NCBI GenBank assembly: GCA_022264855.1
Contig: JABYQU010000004.1
Span: 372,001-436,000 of the forward strand
Origin: Lenzites betulinus
Taxonomy: Eukaryota; Basidiomycota; Agaricomycetes; Polyporales; Polyporaceae
Direction: 5' to 3'
DNA length: 64,000 bases
Of this stretch, positions 36,101-48,394 are shown in pieces (the first letter of the stretch is position 1; each line of letters begins with the position of its first letter). The notes beneath the pieces are model-generated. The model ran no database searches. It was given only the letters and a program-made list of their open reading frames with translations, and was not told the origin of the DNA. The position numbers and the translations under genes are program-made.

Positions 36101-37559
36101 CCAGAAGACGGGGAATCCGCTCCTGAGTCCTTGGAGCGGATAATCCGGAGCCGAGACTCGATGTTGCCGGCGCAGGATATATGAATATCCTCAGGCGCGG
36201 TGTCATCAAACGGACACCGTGAACAAGGCTCGGGTTCGTCCTCCAATGACGCCATGAGACTGCGCGGCACTGTTGACAGCTCGTTTGAGACATCTACAAT
36301 TGCCTGGTCTGTGGACGAAAGAGGCTCGGTTGTTTCGGGGAGAGCGGCGAGAGGTTCCAATAATCGTCGGACGAGATCCTAGAACGTGGTTCTGGTCTTA
36401 GCCAAGGCATAGCACGAAGGTACGAAGAAAAACTGACGTAGTAATTCTCCCTCTGCTGACGAAACTCCTTACTCCAACTGGACTTGTCGGCCGGCAACGT
36501 GCCAAGAAGCAATCTATCCCGCGTTTAGTATAAGCGGCCGAATCCATCTTAAGAAACTACTTACTTCCATACCCGGGGGCGTAGCCAGGGGGGATGAGAA
36601 GGAAGACCTGAAAGTCGGTTAACGGGATTATGCAGGTCGTAGACTCCGCGCCACATACCATGAGCAGACAAAGAACGCAATCGGGGCAGCTCAACTGTAC
36701 CAGCAATCTCAGGATCCAGAATAGACGACAGTATGTTCACCCTGAATAGTAACATTAGCATATTCTTGGGTCAGAAACATGTCTGCACTTACTTCTGCTG
36801 CGGTGATAGGTCGGGAAGCCACGGAACATGATATGTCCGCGCTGTGTTATACAGGTACATGTCCAACTCCGCAGCCGTGGGCGGTGGAGCGGCAACGGCA
36901 CGAAGGACCTATCCCCCTGGTCAGGCACGTCGGACGGAAGCGAGGGAGGAGCGCACCTTGGACGACACGTAGCTGTCCCGGTTTTCGACGGCGGAACGCG
37001 TGAAGTCAGGCCCGAGAGCGCGTATGAGGAAGTCCCGGATTTGGTGGAGGTCTGCACGGCACCGGCACGGGTTAGCAGGCACAGGAGCAGCAGGGTGGAC
37101 CCGCCCCAACCTTTCGACTCAATCTTCAGACCCGCATATATGATACTTGACGCCGCCTCGATTACAATGGGGCTGGGCATGTCGCTGCACACGGCCGTGA
37201 GCGGCACGTCTGGCGTAGGGGCCACACTCCGCGCACCTTCGTTCAATTTCGTTCAGGTGTCCGAGAATGACACCGAGGTGCATCTCCATCATCTGCATGA
37301 GGTTGCCCTGGACGTCCTCTCTCATCTGCTTCTGCGCCTTCGCGCGCGCCAGTGCGATGTTCCCCTGCTGCAGCAGCGTAGCGATGTCCCGCTGAGTAAT
37401 TTGCGCTTGCGACTCCATGCGGTCTTGCATTTGCCCAAGCCTTTGCGCGGTGAGCCGCAGCTGGGCCTACCGCGACGCATTAAACGTCTAGCATTGAGGA
37501 TTATTGTGCCAATGACTATGACGCACCTTCACCCGCGTAGCCTCCCATTGAGCAGACAT
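33113..37559 (-). CDS. IST1 domain fused to a TBC (TBC1D5-like) domain, 1288 aa; possibly two adjacent genes
   Basis: Twelve exons join in phase: 37559-37527, 37466-37237, 37184-37111, 37051-36957, 36908-36793, 36741-36659, 36607-36565, 36513-36438, 36378-35593, 35542-35502, 35448-35278, 35231-33113. Residues 1 to about 180 are a complete IST1 domain (WEATRVKAQLRLTAQRL, RDIATLLQQGNIALARAKA, VIEAASSIIYA), the ESCRT-III/Vps4 regulator. From exon 6 a TBC domain follows (LRPRVWKLLLGTLP, RQQRENYYDLVRRLL, HPKHYSALLRLLYIHSRLN, LTHTLPLPAVLMVWDALFS), then about 700 Ser/Pro-rich residues. IxxDxxR and YxQG, the catalytic Arg and Gln fingers of Rab GAPs, are not present in usual form. If the intron at 36742-36792 is not spliced, IST1 ends at TAA after LSPQQK and TBC would need its own start, for example ATG near 36760. 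Confidence 0.85.
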
Positions 37560-38012
37560 AATGGCGCCTATGTGTCTCCGAAATCACGGGGGGTCGTATT
37601 CTCAATTACCAGCGCACGAAGGACGACAGAGTGTAGTGTAGTTCAGAGCAGCAGACGGGGCGCTAGGACATGGAGTGGGTTGAGCCGTCGAACAGGCCAG
37701 CTATAGCTAGAGTTCGTGGAAGGCGAAGGCCAGCAGAAAGAATCCGGATTCGCACGTGGCGCGGACGACTGTGCATAAATAATGCGGTGGCGCCCATCGG
37801 CCGTACCACGGGCAGGCCGCACGACGGGCGAGACATCGCCGTCTGTTGATGGCTGGTCAAGCTTGTCACCCCCGACATCCGACTCGTGCAATCTATCTGC
37901 GTCATGGATAATTGATGGGAGATGTGCCCAAGGCTCGAGGCTGGACGAGAAAGCAGCAGGGGTCTACGAATACAGCATCTACGGACCAAAATACAAATTA
38001 CACATCGGGACA
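37560..38012. other. Intergenic region between two minus-strand genes
   Basis: The 453 bp hold the IST1-TBC promoter and the 3' flank of the four-TM gene. No TATA box or coding feature was recognised. Confidence 0.5.
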
Positions 38013-39128
38013 TCAATACAAAGGCGGTGCAGGTTTGGAGAGCCTTCCTGAAGACCTCGGAGAAGAGTAAGAGGAGCCACTAGGGTCGTACAAGAGGTTG
38101 GTAGACACAGTGAGCTGTGGCGGTGTTCGTGAAGACGATGCTACAGGTGTCGCGGGAGGTTGTGCCAGCCAGGACGGGCGTGACGCTTGGCTGGCAGGCT
38201 GGGAGGTTCGGGTTGGAGCTGGTCGGATGGGCGTAATGGGGGTGAGTGATGGACGCCTGAGCGAGGGGCGCCGCGAAGGCACCATGATGGGGAGGTCCGA
38301 CAGCCGCTTCTCCGGGCTGTCCATTGGCGGGTGGTCCCTCCGCCAGTAGTACATGGCGGCGAGGAAGGTAGAATACCAGACAACTAATGAAAGAGTATGT
38401 GAGTGGAGATACGCGGGGTTAATGTGAGTGTAAACGTACGTAGCGCGGGCACAACCCAGCTACATATCATGATCGCAAGGTTGACCGAGCGACAGACTTT
38501 GTTCTCGGCATCTATCGTGGCGACTAGCGTCAGCATTTCACTCGCGAGAGGAGGTGATGATATGGGTATTTACCTTGAATGGGACACTCGAAGGACGAGT
38601 TTTGTGCGGAGAACAGCCCAGCAATGCCTGCACGGGTTCAACGCGTTATGGAAGTGTGGCACCATGACGCACACGAGAACGTACCAAAGTTGGCCAGCAA
38701 GAGGAAGAGCAGTCGCGCGGCGTCGAGCCACGGACGGAATTGTACAATAAGCCTACAAAGGCCGTCAGCGCCGCCACTTTCGCGCGTCCTATCCGCCGCA
38801 ACTCACAAAGCGGGCAGTAGTATAGCCGTAAGCGCGTTGATGAATATAAGCACCCCGACGAAATTCCCTGCAAAGAGCACGCTTCGGTCAACGAACCGCC
38901 TCATTTGAGCAAAAACTCCGACGTACTTTGGGACGAATCCGACTGGTCGTACAGAATAAACACCTCCACCGAGAGCAGGCTCGTCCACAGCAGACTGATG
39001 AGCGTCGTAACCACTGCCGCCGCCGCAGGTCAGTACATCCCGTAGCAGTGGACGCATCCAAAACGCGCGTAAAACCACTCACGGAACGAGATCGTCCGGA
39101 CCTTGAAGAACGCGCGACCAAACTCCAT
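38013..39128 (-). CDS. Four-transmembrane protein with Ser/Pro-rich tail, 252 aa, function unknown
   Basis: Seven exons in phase: 39128-39083, 39013-38927, 38867-38807, 38752-38685, 38627-38574, 38511-38440, 38383-38013. After MEFGRAFFKVRTISF come four hydrophobic segments: LVTTLISLLWTSLLSVEVF, FVGVLIFINALTAILLPALL, ARLLFLLLANFGIAGLF and LAIMICSWVVPALLVWYS. A short polar loop with two cysteines (FECPIQDAENKVC) lies before the last. The final ~105 residues are cytoplasmic-looking, basic and rich in Ser/Pro/Arg (PSRRPSLRRPSLTPITPIRP), with likely kinase sites. The small exons each carry about one membrane segment and all phases match, which supports the model. I do not recognise the family; a fungal-specific tetraspan protein of the plasma or endomembranes is the best description. 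Confidence 0.75.
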
Positions 39129-40715
39129 GCCTTCATACGACCGTGGCTCGCGCTCGTAAGGGGTGTAACAGGATAGTTCAGCAGCAGGAAATGGCGACAG
39201 CGCAAGCGACTTGAAGATAGCACGCGTCCGTATGCGCTGCTCGCAGGTATGCGAGGAAGAGAAGAGAAACGAGGGGGGCGGTCCGCCAGGAGACCGTCAC
39301 GACCGCAGACCCGTCGCGATCGTCCCAATGTCAAGAATGCTCGCAGAGCACAGCGCCGCCGCAGGAGGACGCCTAGAATGGAGGAGGAGGAGTCGCCGCC
39401 GAGGAATGCTCGAGTGCGCACCGAGAGGCCCAGGGATCCAGGAAGGAAGATCGGAGGGAGTTGGAAGAGAGACCCAGAGAGTCAAGCACCAGGCAAGCGC
39501 GTCCGCCCTTGTCTCAAAGCCACCGACGCTTCACCTAACGATGCACGGTGCGGACTGCATCCGCGCGCGCGTACAAAGCGTGTGCCATTATGCACGCTCG
39601 CTCGATACCCAGAACAAAGGCCTCCCGCCGCCATCTGACAATCAGCGCGCCGGCGCTCCGTCAGCGGGCGCTTCCCCATTCACGTCACTTGCCTATTGTC
39701 CCCATAAGGGCACGTGTCAGGAAAGCGCGTGTAAGCCCTAACCCTAGAGTGGCGTCACGGTGTGACTGACAGCTCCGTCGTTGGGGCTTTTGAAGTTCGC
39801 GAGAAGGAAAGCACGCCGCTCGCAGAATGCGAGACTTTCGTTCTTCGTGAAGCAGGTAGGAGGCGAGGAGGGCATTGAGGCGAGATGGTAGAGCGAAACA
39901 GAGAGCCGCCGCGTGTAACGACGGTCTCCTTAGTGAGGTCAGCGTGACCATACCACGCTTGCCCGCACATACGCAACACACCGCCATTGGCTCCCGATCT
40001 GCGGGTGCGAAGGTGCGAACCCGATCGCGCGCGAGCCTCATGAGCGCAGAACGCTGAATAGCGCGACACACGGCGGCCGCGCACAGTGCTTCCGTCAATT
40101 ATTTTTCAATGGAGAGAATACCTGATGCTACGCTAAAAACAAGGCTCGGGTGTATGTATTGTGTGGTGTATGTATGTACGTAGTGATACAGCATGAACGA
40201 GTCGGCGGGCGTTGCGAGAGAAGATGGAGGAGCCGGGAATATGATACGATAGACAGAACACAGGACTGGGTCGGGACGGGCAGGCAGGCAGGCAGGCGAG
40301 AACAGAGACAAGCAGTACGACGACGGCGGGGGTAGCAGCAGCAGCGCGGCGGTGGCGGCGATAATGACACTGCTGCATGGAAGCACGCGCGATAAGTGGG
40401 CAGCGGGAGCGTGCGCCGCGGGTCTGCTGACCGACGGAGACGGGCCCTAGCGCGGCCTCGCGTCCGCACGCACGCAGCGCCGTAACGCGCGACGTGGAAG
40501 CTCGCCCGGACATATGACGTCGGCGACGCGTGCACACGCCGCGGGCCAGACCTTCGGGCTGGGAGCCGACCCACGTCCGCTGCTTCGCGCCCGTCCACGC
40601 TTCGGTGGACGGCGCGCACGGTGCAGCGGCCGACCCGTCCGCGGAGGGAGGCGGTCATGCGCATTGCGCGGCGGCCGCGAGGGGAAACCATCCGCACCCG
40701 GGGCAGTGACGGGGC
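39129..40715. other. Intergenic region, 1.6 kb
   Basis: This contains the promoter of the four-TM gene and the 3' flank of the PP4R1-like gene. Visible features are a telomere-like CCCTAACCCTA at 39736-39746, TG-rich sequence near 40150-40180 and a GGCA repeat at 40279-40297. Open frames are short and unrecognised. Confidence 0.5.
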
Positions 40716-43700
40716 TCAGCTGTTCGGGCTGGGCGGCGGTGGGCGCGAGAACGTCGTGGCGCTCTTCGTGTTCCCGATGCGCGACGGGAGCGGCGGCGCG
40801 GTCGAGCGCGTCGGCGTGCTCACCGAGGCGCCGGGGCCGGCGAGGACCGCGGTGGCGAACGCGCGCACCTCGTGGGAGGCGTCCCGCGCGAGCTCCTGCG
40901 CGAGGGCAGCCGTGCGCGCCGCAATGTCGCTATCATCGCGGCTGAACTTGTCTGTGAATGGGCGGATCGGCCAATCAGAAACCACGATATGACGGCAGGC
41001 GGGGGATGACGAGAGGGATGCAGGGAACGCTGATGTACTCACCGGAAATCAAACCCAACAGTCGCGCGACGCGTATGCGCACGTCCACGATTGGGTCCCG
41101 GCATAGCTGTGAGAGCGTCGACCAGAATGTCGCGCTCCGCAGCGCGACGTCGCCCTGGTCCGACTGCAGCATCTCCTGCACGCACGTCACGAACGTCGTG
41201 CGCTTGCGGAACGCGTCCGACGCGGCGAACGCGGTGATGTCCGTGCGCATGGCTTCCAGCAGCGTCGGCCGCTCCTTCCACTCTCTGACGAAAGACGGGA
41301 TCTGCGGCGGCGAAACAAAAACAGAAACAGAAAAAGAATTACGTCAGTTCCAGCGGTAAATCGCGCGCGCGGAGGGAACCATGCACTCACCGCTGCCACC
41401 GCTGCTTCTCGGACGGCCGCCACGCGGTCGTCGAGCGCACTGACCAGCATCCTTCTTAACGCCTCCCCGTCGAGGCCGTCGACCTCAACCAGCCCGCCCA
41501 GCGTCTTCGCCGCCCTCTCTCGCTCCCTCCACGACGACAGCTTCCCCGTCGAGAGCGCCTCCTCCAGATCGCGAACAACCGCATTGCGCTCCGGCGGCGC
41601 GACAGAGCGCACGAACATCTGTATCGCGTCCAGCACCTTCACGCGCACATCGCTCTCCTCCGCGTGCAGGCTTGACCGCCAGACCTCCATCAGATCCGCG
41701 CGTGCGTGCTCCTCGCCGATGATCTTCGCCATCTCGCCGAGAGACGCCGCGAGCGTGCGGCGGATCTTGAACGCAGGGCTCTGCGCGAGGGTATGGTAGA
41801 GCGGCCGCAGCTCGGGCCAGCGTGCGCGCCCGAGCGTCAGTGCGACGGCGGGGTAATTGAAGGCGCAGACGAGCGGGCGTTGCGGGTCTTCGTAGATATC
41901 CGCGCTGCCGCCCGCCTCGGTCCCGTAGTCGCTCCAAGCGGAGCTCATTGCCGTCGACGATGTAGCGGAGGGCGGCTGAGGTCCTGTCGGCTCTGGTGTT
42001 GGGGTGCGTTCGTGGTCCACGCTCGAATGTTCGCTGCCTCCGCCCGTAACTTCCGTATCTCGAATTCCGAGGAAAAGATTGAGTAGCTGAATGGGCGGTC
42101 CGCCCTCGTCTTCGGCAAAGGTGAACATGACCTCTCCCAGTGCCTCCAGTACGGCCGACCGAACCGTAGGCTCCTCATCTTGCGAGAGGGGCACCATGAC
42201 CTCAAGCGCGAGCCGGTGGCGATGTTCTGGAGCGAGCCGCGACAAAATAGCGGGCAGAGCGAAAAGCACTGAGTGCCGAACGTGCCACGTAGGGTCGTGG
42301 CACAAGCTCTCAAACAATGGAAGCTGCAACACAACCGCACCCGTCAGATAAACCGCACTAACGGGAGTCTGTGTGACCGCAACAGACTCACCAGAGAAGA
42401 CGTCACCACTTCGCCAGGCACGACCTTCGCGAGCGCGCCGACGGCGAAGGAAGCCTCGCGCCGTACCCAGTAGATCGGGTCCCTCCCGACGCGCTCGACC
42501 TCGCTCACAAACGCCGCTTTCGTCTCCTCGCTGATCGACCCTGCGCAGCATGTAAGCATCCCCATGCCCGCGCATAGAAAAAAAATAACTCACCGCTCGC
42601 CGTGACAGCCGCCATCAGACTCATGCTGCTCAGCCGCCCCACGGCCGCCTCCTCGTTCACGTCGCTCCCGTCATCCTGCGGCTCCTCTATCGTGATCAGA
42701 TTCGCCGCTGCCGACCGGGGACTCAGCCACGCCGTCGCGGCCGCTGGTGGGGGTGCTACCTCCGCGACCGAGCTGGCCGACGCCGCCTGCACTTCAAACA
42801 AGGGCAAGACATGCGTCGGCAGCGCCTCGACCGACACAGGCACGGGCGCGGCGACCGTTGGCGGTGGCGGCGGCGGGACCTCGAACGGCGGGGTCGTGGG
42901 AAGCGCCGCGTGCCGAGCGAGCGGATTCGTCGGCAGCCAGTCTTCCGTCATCGGCATGTGCGCCTCCTCCTCAGCGCCCGCGACGGCGGCTTCGTCGACC
43001 GCCATCGGCACCGAAAGCTCGTCCGCTTTCGGGAGGTCGGGGCTGAGCTGGTCCGAACCGCCGTACTCTGCCTGCTCTGAGTACCCGCCAGATGAACAGG
43101 ATGTCAGAGACGTGAGAGACGGGGTGGACGAGCAGGAGTTACCAGGCGAGTCCGAGATGGAAGAGCCGGACGACGCGGGCGGAGAGGGCGAGGCGGTTGG
43201 CGAAGGCGAGGCAGCGATGTTCATCGGCACGGATTCTGCGGCCGGGGGCGGGGGCGATGGTGTTGGCGACGTCACCATCATCACGTCGGGGGGCAGTCCG
43301 AGCAGAGATGTCGCGGGGAAGTAGGAGTCCGCGCCGGCAGCTTGCACATCTGCGAGAGGAGTCGGGACAGCCGTGGAAACGCCAGAACCGTGTGCTTGTT
43401 CGTAGAGGTCGTCCTGCTGATCCGCTCTGCCGTCGTCCATGTCGAGGCGGCCCATGCCGATGACGACTGAATAGATGAGCTCATGTTCGAACAGTCGCCG
43501 TTCATTACGCTGGAACAGCCCCACGTTCGCGTGCTCCTCTGCATCCTGCTCTTCTGCCGCTTGCGATGGCGTAGGGCTGCTTAACCGAGGGGGTTCCTGG
43601 ACGTCGACGGCCATGTTGTCAGAAATACCAGCAGCCGCCGTACGTTCGTCGTCTTCCCGTCTGTCGGCGCGTCGAAGCCTCCGCAACAGCTCGACTACGG

Positions 43701-45181
43701 CATACCGTGCTGAGCCACCGACCACGGGATTCGGATTGAGGAGCAACGTCCCGAGCAGCGGCGTGAAAGCCTGCACAGGTATAAACGTCAGGTCGTCATC
43801 GTGCTCGTCGGCGCTGAGGTCGTTGATATCGGAGACCAGCGCCGCTTCCTGCCCTTGATAGTGCTCATCGGACTGTCGCTCCGGCAAATCCAGAGGGGGC
43901 GGTTCGCGGTCTGCAGCAGACGCAAGGCCAGACTGAGGCGATCCCTCGGCAGACGCAGACGGGGGGAAAGGTGCGTTATCGTCCTCGACGAGCCTGCAGC
44001 GCGTGACGAACCACCAGATGATCGGGACGAGTTCGGCAGCCAGAGCCTCTTTGACGGCTTCGTCTGCAGTGCCCAGAGTGCGCGAGCAGAGCGGTGAAGA
44101 AACCCGCGGCGTTGGGCACGGTGAGAATATGGGGCACGTTTGAGTGTTTGGTCGAATGACAAACAGCGCGTCCGGCGTCAATAGCGGGCGTCGCACAAAA
44201 ACAAATTATGGGGAGGGCGTGTGAGCGTCGGGAGCCTTACAACGAGGCGCAGAAGACGGGGCACGCACCTTCGTCTGTAGCCAGGATGTTGAGCAGCGGG
44301 AGAACGTAGTCGACCGCCTCGCTGGGGCTAATCTGTTCGATTTGCTCCTGGCTGGGGAGGTCGCTTGTCGCATTCTCCGCGCCCAGCAGATACTGCGGCA
44401 GCGCACGCGCGATGAACACCCTGTGGAAGCCTGCCCTACTGCGCGAGAATAGATAGATTTTCTCCAGCGCGCTGTAGCCCTCCGTGTCGAGCTCCGTAAA
44501 GTCGATGTTCAGCTCCGCCTGGGGCGCTAGCAAGTCCACCGGCGGAGCCTGCTCATCGGCCGCTGCCTGATCTGCAGTAGCCGATAACGGGGTCGCGGTA
44601 GTGTCGTTCAGCGAGAGCGGCGGAGACGACGTCGAGGTGGACGCGGTCGGGTTCGGGGGCGGGATAGCGATACGCAGGCCAGTGGGACCAGTACCGGCGC
44701 CGGAGGCGTGCTCGCCGGAAGAGCCCTCGTCGCTCACATAGCGCAGAGACGGCAGCGGCGGGGGCGACGTACGCGCGCTCTCGGGCGACCGGGCGCCAAG
44801 CGGGTGCAGGGCGTGGATGTCGAACGGGTTTGTCGAGCCGCGATCGCGGGGAGAAAGAGTGTCCAGCGGGTTCGGACGCTGTTCTATTGGGGAAGTCGTC
44901 ACCTGTAGGGGGGAGAGACTGGCACGCGATACGGGCGCAAAGCGACCGAGAACGGGCTGCGGGGAGAGAATTCCGAGACCGAGCGCATGGGGCGTGTAGG
45001 TCTGCGATTCGAGCGGCGGAGACGCGATGATGGAGTGTTTCGGGCTGGCGGGCGGGGAGCACGGATCTGGGTGGTCTTCTTCCGGGGGCGATACGAGGGT
45101 GAGCGGGTGGGATTCGGGTTCGGGGGAGGCTGAGCGGGAGTCTTGGGTGGAAGTAGAGGTTGGGGAATACTGGGAGGACAT
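40716..45181 (-). CDS. HEAT-repeat regulator resembling protein phosphatase 4 regulatory subunit 1 (PP4R1), 1319 aa
   Basis: Six exons in phase: 45181-44269, 44063-42594, 42540-42392, 42323-41391, 41301-41043, 40951-40716. The N-terminal ~220 residues are Ser/Pro-rich and probably disordered. Helical HEAT repeats start at about residue 230 (ALEKIYLFSRSRAGFHRVFIA) and resume after a long acidic, Pro-rich insertion. Typical repeats include DPIYWVRREASFAVGALAK, DPTWHVRHSVLFALPAIL, DEEPTVRSAVLEALGEV, SPAFKIRRTLAASLGEMAK and DPIVDVRIRVARLLG. This order and the LPLFESLCHDPTWHVR block match PP4R1, a scaffold for the PP4 catalytic subunit. The start MSSQYSPTSTSTQDS is the first in-frame Met with normal composition; upstream frame stays open, so an earlier start cannot be excluded. 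Confidence 0.8.
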
Positions 45182-46423
45182 GAACTGGCCGGAGAATATT
45201 AGCGAGAGGATGATTCCCATGTAATTACTGCGAAAAGAGGGTGAGCACGGCGCGGACGGCGACGGGGAGGGCAGACGCACGGTAAGGGTAGTGGGAGGAG
45301 GAGGAGAAGAGGGAAGGGGGCCTGGGAATGACCGGAAGAGGGAAGCAAGGTCAGGGCCGAGCACGAGGAAACGGGCGGCAGGGAGGGAGGGTGGATATGA
45401 CGCAAGCGGGCTGGGGGGCGGGGGAGGGCGACGGTGGATGCAGCATATAGAGCAGGCGGGGGCGACGGCGTGCGGGGTGCGATGATCAGCGAGGGTCGTG
45501 CGAGGGCGTGCGGGGGCGGTGGTCAGCGATGGCGGTGGTCAGCAAGGGCGGTGGTCAAGCGGCTTGGGGAGCCGGATGAGCGGGAGGTCCCCGGGGCCTG
45601 CGCAGGGAGCGAGCGAGATGCGGGGGCGTGTGGGCCGGACGGACCTGTGCCAGTGCAGCTTCCTCTTACGCACGTCTCTAGAGCTTCCCTCACGGACGCA
45701 CTCGGCGGCAGCGGCGGCGACTGAAGCGGGATGGGGGCGGGCGTACGTGGCTCGCGGGACGAGTCGCGGAACGAGGAGAGGGGGCGGGGCGGGCGGCCAG
45801 AAATAGTCGGGGGAAGGGGGGCGGGAGGAAGAGGGGGAAAGGGAGAGAGAGGGAGGAGACGCGGCGGGCGGGCAGCTGGGGTGGTGCTGTATGAAAATGA
45901 TGCGGAACGATCCTTCTCAACATCCTTGCACCCATCTTCCCCATGATGTCATCCTTCCTTTTCCGGCGTCTCAGGCCCAGGCTCTGCGTTCAGGAACCCA
46001 CGTCATTTCCCACGGCCTCTCACGGCGGCAGCCGCGGACATCAGAACATATGTACCGGTAACTAATTTGAATGTCCCGCATATGTAACAGTTACAAAATG
46101 CATACCTTTGTACCAGATACATCCTGCCAGTAGCCCCGAACGGGCATTAGTACTTACTACTTACTTCCGGCTCACCAAGCCGCGCACAAACTGGGACATA
46201 GTGAGCACAAAGGTAAAACGAGCATCAGTTGCATAAACGGTCCAGCTGAAACATAGGAAAACACCCCGTACGTTTATGTTACCAGTTCATATTGGGCATG
46301 CCCGCCATGTCTATTCTATACAGTACCTGGCGTCTGTACACAACTGCCGCCGTATCCTAGTAATCGTATCCTTTCCTTTCGCACCCTCCGTCCGCAACCG
46401 TTGCCCTCGCTCCCGCCCGCCGT
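45182..46423. other. Intergenic region upstream of the PP4R1-like gene
   Basis: 1.24 kb, strongly purine-rich (G/A) on the plus strand between 45280 and 45870, then AT-richer towards the aminotransferase stop. The open frames here follow the compositional bias and carry no motif. Confidence 0.5.
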
Positions 46424-48394
46424 CTAGAGCTCGCCTCGAACGGCCTTGTCCAGCTGCGACGCAAAGTACCGCACGTTGTGGCTGTTCAGCCCCGCCATCG
46501 AAATCCGCCCGTTCCCCGTCAAGTAGACATGTGCCTTCTCGACAAGCGCCGCGCTCTGCGCCGGGTTAATCCCTGTGAAGCTGCGAGAACAATGCAAACC
46601 ACTCCGCGTCAGCTCCAGCTCTAATTTCCACCCGCCTTCCGAGCTCTCATCATGCCGGGCCCGCGGCCGGCGCCAATGATGGCCCTTCTTGCGGCGGCAG
46701 CACGCACGGCATCTCTCCATCTCCCCGTCCTGTCCTCCTCCCGCATGAAACACCTGATCCACCTCTCGCCTGCAGCGCGTCCGCCGCTGTGCTCCTGCCG
46801 CATCTACTGCCGGCTCCGCTGCCATTGCTTGTTCCACGCACCTGAACATGCCGATCTGGTTCACAATGTGATCCCAGTTCCCCGGCGTCTTCAGCTCCTC
46901 CGTCAGCAGCCTGTGCAGCTCCTTGCGCATGTCGATGATGCGCCCCGCCATCGTCCGGATGTCGCGCTTCCACTCCTCAAACAACGTCGCGTCGTTCAGG
47001 ATGAGCGAAATCTGCGCGCCGTCCATCTGTCAGCCGCCGACACGTCTCATCCATGCCACACAAAACTTACCAGACGCGCACCGTGCGCCGGCGGGTTGCT
47101 AATCTCCGCCCGCGCGAGCACCGACAGCTGGCTCTTGATCCGCGCGGCGCCCTCCTTGGACGGGGCCACGACGTGCAGCGCGCCGACGCGCTCGCCATAC
47201 AGCCCGGCGTTCTTCGCAAAGCTCTGCACGCCGCATCAGCGTCAGGACACGAATGATCACAACAACCGTCAGCGCACGCCGACGCACCTGGCAGACAAGC
47301 ATCGGCACGTCGCGGCGCACAAATTCGCGCACGGCCCATGCATCGTTCTCCAGGTCGCCGCTCGCGAAGCCCTGGTACGCGCTGTCGAAGAAGGCGAAGT
47401 GGCCGTGCTTGAGCATCACGTCCGCGATCGCGCCCCACTGCTCGCGTGTCGGGTCCACGCCGGTCGGGTTGTGCGCGCATGCATGCAGCAGGAACACGGA
47501 ACGCGGCGGCGCAGCTTCGAGCGCGGCGATGAATGCGGGGAACGCAAGCCCGATGGTCTGCGGGTCGTAGTACGGGTAAGTCGCGGCCGGGATGCCGACC
47601 TGCGGGAAGATCGCGTGGTGGTTGACTGTAACACGATGTATGCGTCAGTTAATGCATCTGTCAAGCCGTGCCGTGCCACCCCCTCGCAGGATGCCGGGCG
47701 AGCGGGGACAATGCATGACGTACCCCAAGTGGGATCACTGAGATAGACGCGCTTCTCGTTCCAGCCGTAGAACTTGCTCAGGAAGAGCGCGCCGAGGTGG
47801 TTCGCGCCCGTCCCAGAGATGGTCTGCACGCTCGCGACGCGCTCCTCTGCAATCACGGGCGAGTCCGCGCCGAAGACGAGGCGCGCCGCGGCCGCGGTGT
47901 ACTCCGGCAGGCCGGTGATGGGCAGGTATTCGTGGTCCACGGTGGGGTCATTCAGGAGGATCTCCGTCGCCTGGTGCAGGGCGGGTGAGCCGAGTCGCAT
48001 ATAGCGAAAAGCTGTACGCACCTTCTTAACGACAGGGAGCACCCAGGGCTTGCTGTCGTCGTCGCGGTACGCTCCGACGCCGAGGTTGATCTTGTTGGGG
48101 TGGGTGTCGGTCTTGTACGCGGCGGTCAGCTTGAAAATGCTATAGCATACAGTTTAGTGCATGGCCGCATATATGCGTGCTCAACAACAGCACGCACCTG
48201 TCCGGAGGGGCCAGGGGAAGAGCCTCAAAACGCTCTGTATGCCGAGAATAACGACGTCAGCGAGCGGACATACCGCCGCGTGTTGATTGGCACGCCGCGA
48301 GTGCGGGGCAACACGCACCAGGCGCAACGGTATCGGACATCTTGTTCTTGGTTTCCTGGAAGTGGTCAGCAATCTGCTTCAGTCGACGCGCCAT
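46424..48394 (-). CDS. AAT2: Aspartate aminotransferase, 436 aa (418 aa from the second Met)
   Basis: It interconverts aspartate + 2-oxoglutarate with oxaloacetate + glutamate using PLP. Eight exons in phase: 48394-48319, 48234-48198, 48139-48022, 47970-47724, 47625-47288, 47223-47071, 47026-46842, 46580-46424. Landmarks are NKINLGVGAYRDDDSKPWVL, SGTGANHLGALF, HACAHNPTGVDPT, FFDSAYQGFASG and the PLP-lysine motif SFAKNAGLYGERVGAL. C-terminal SFTGINPAQ and GNGRISMAGLN close the fold. Two in-frame ATGs exist: 48394 (MARRLKQIADHF, strong context ACCATGG) and 48340 (MSDTVAPERFEALPL). The second gives 418 residues, the length of yeast cytosolic Aat2. The symbol assumes the cytosolic form. The first exon's basic 18 residues might alter localisation. 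Confidence 0.93.
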
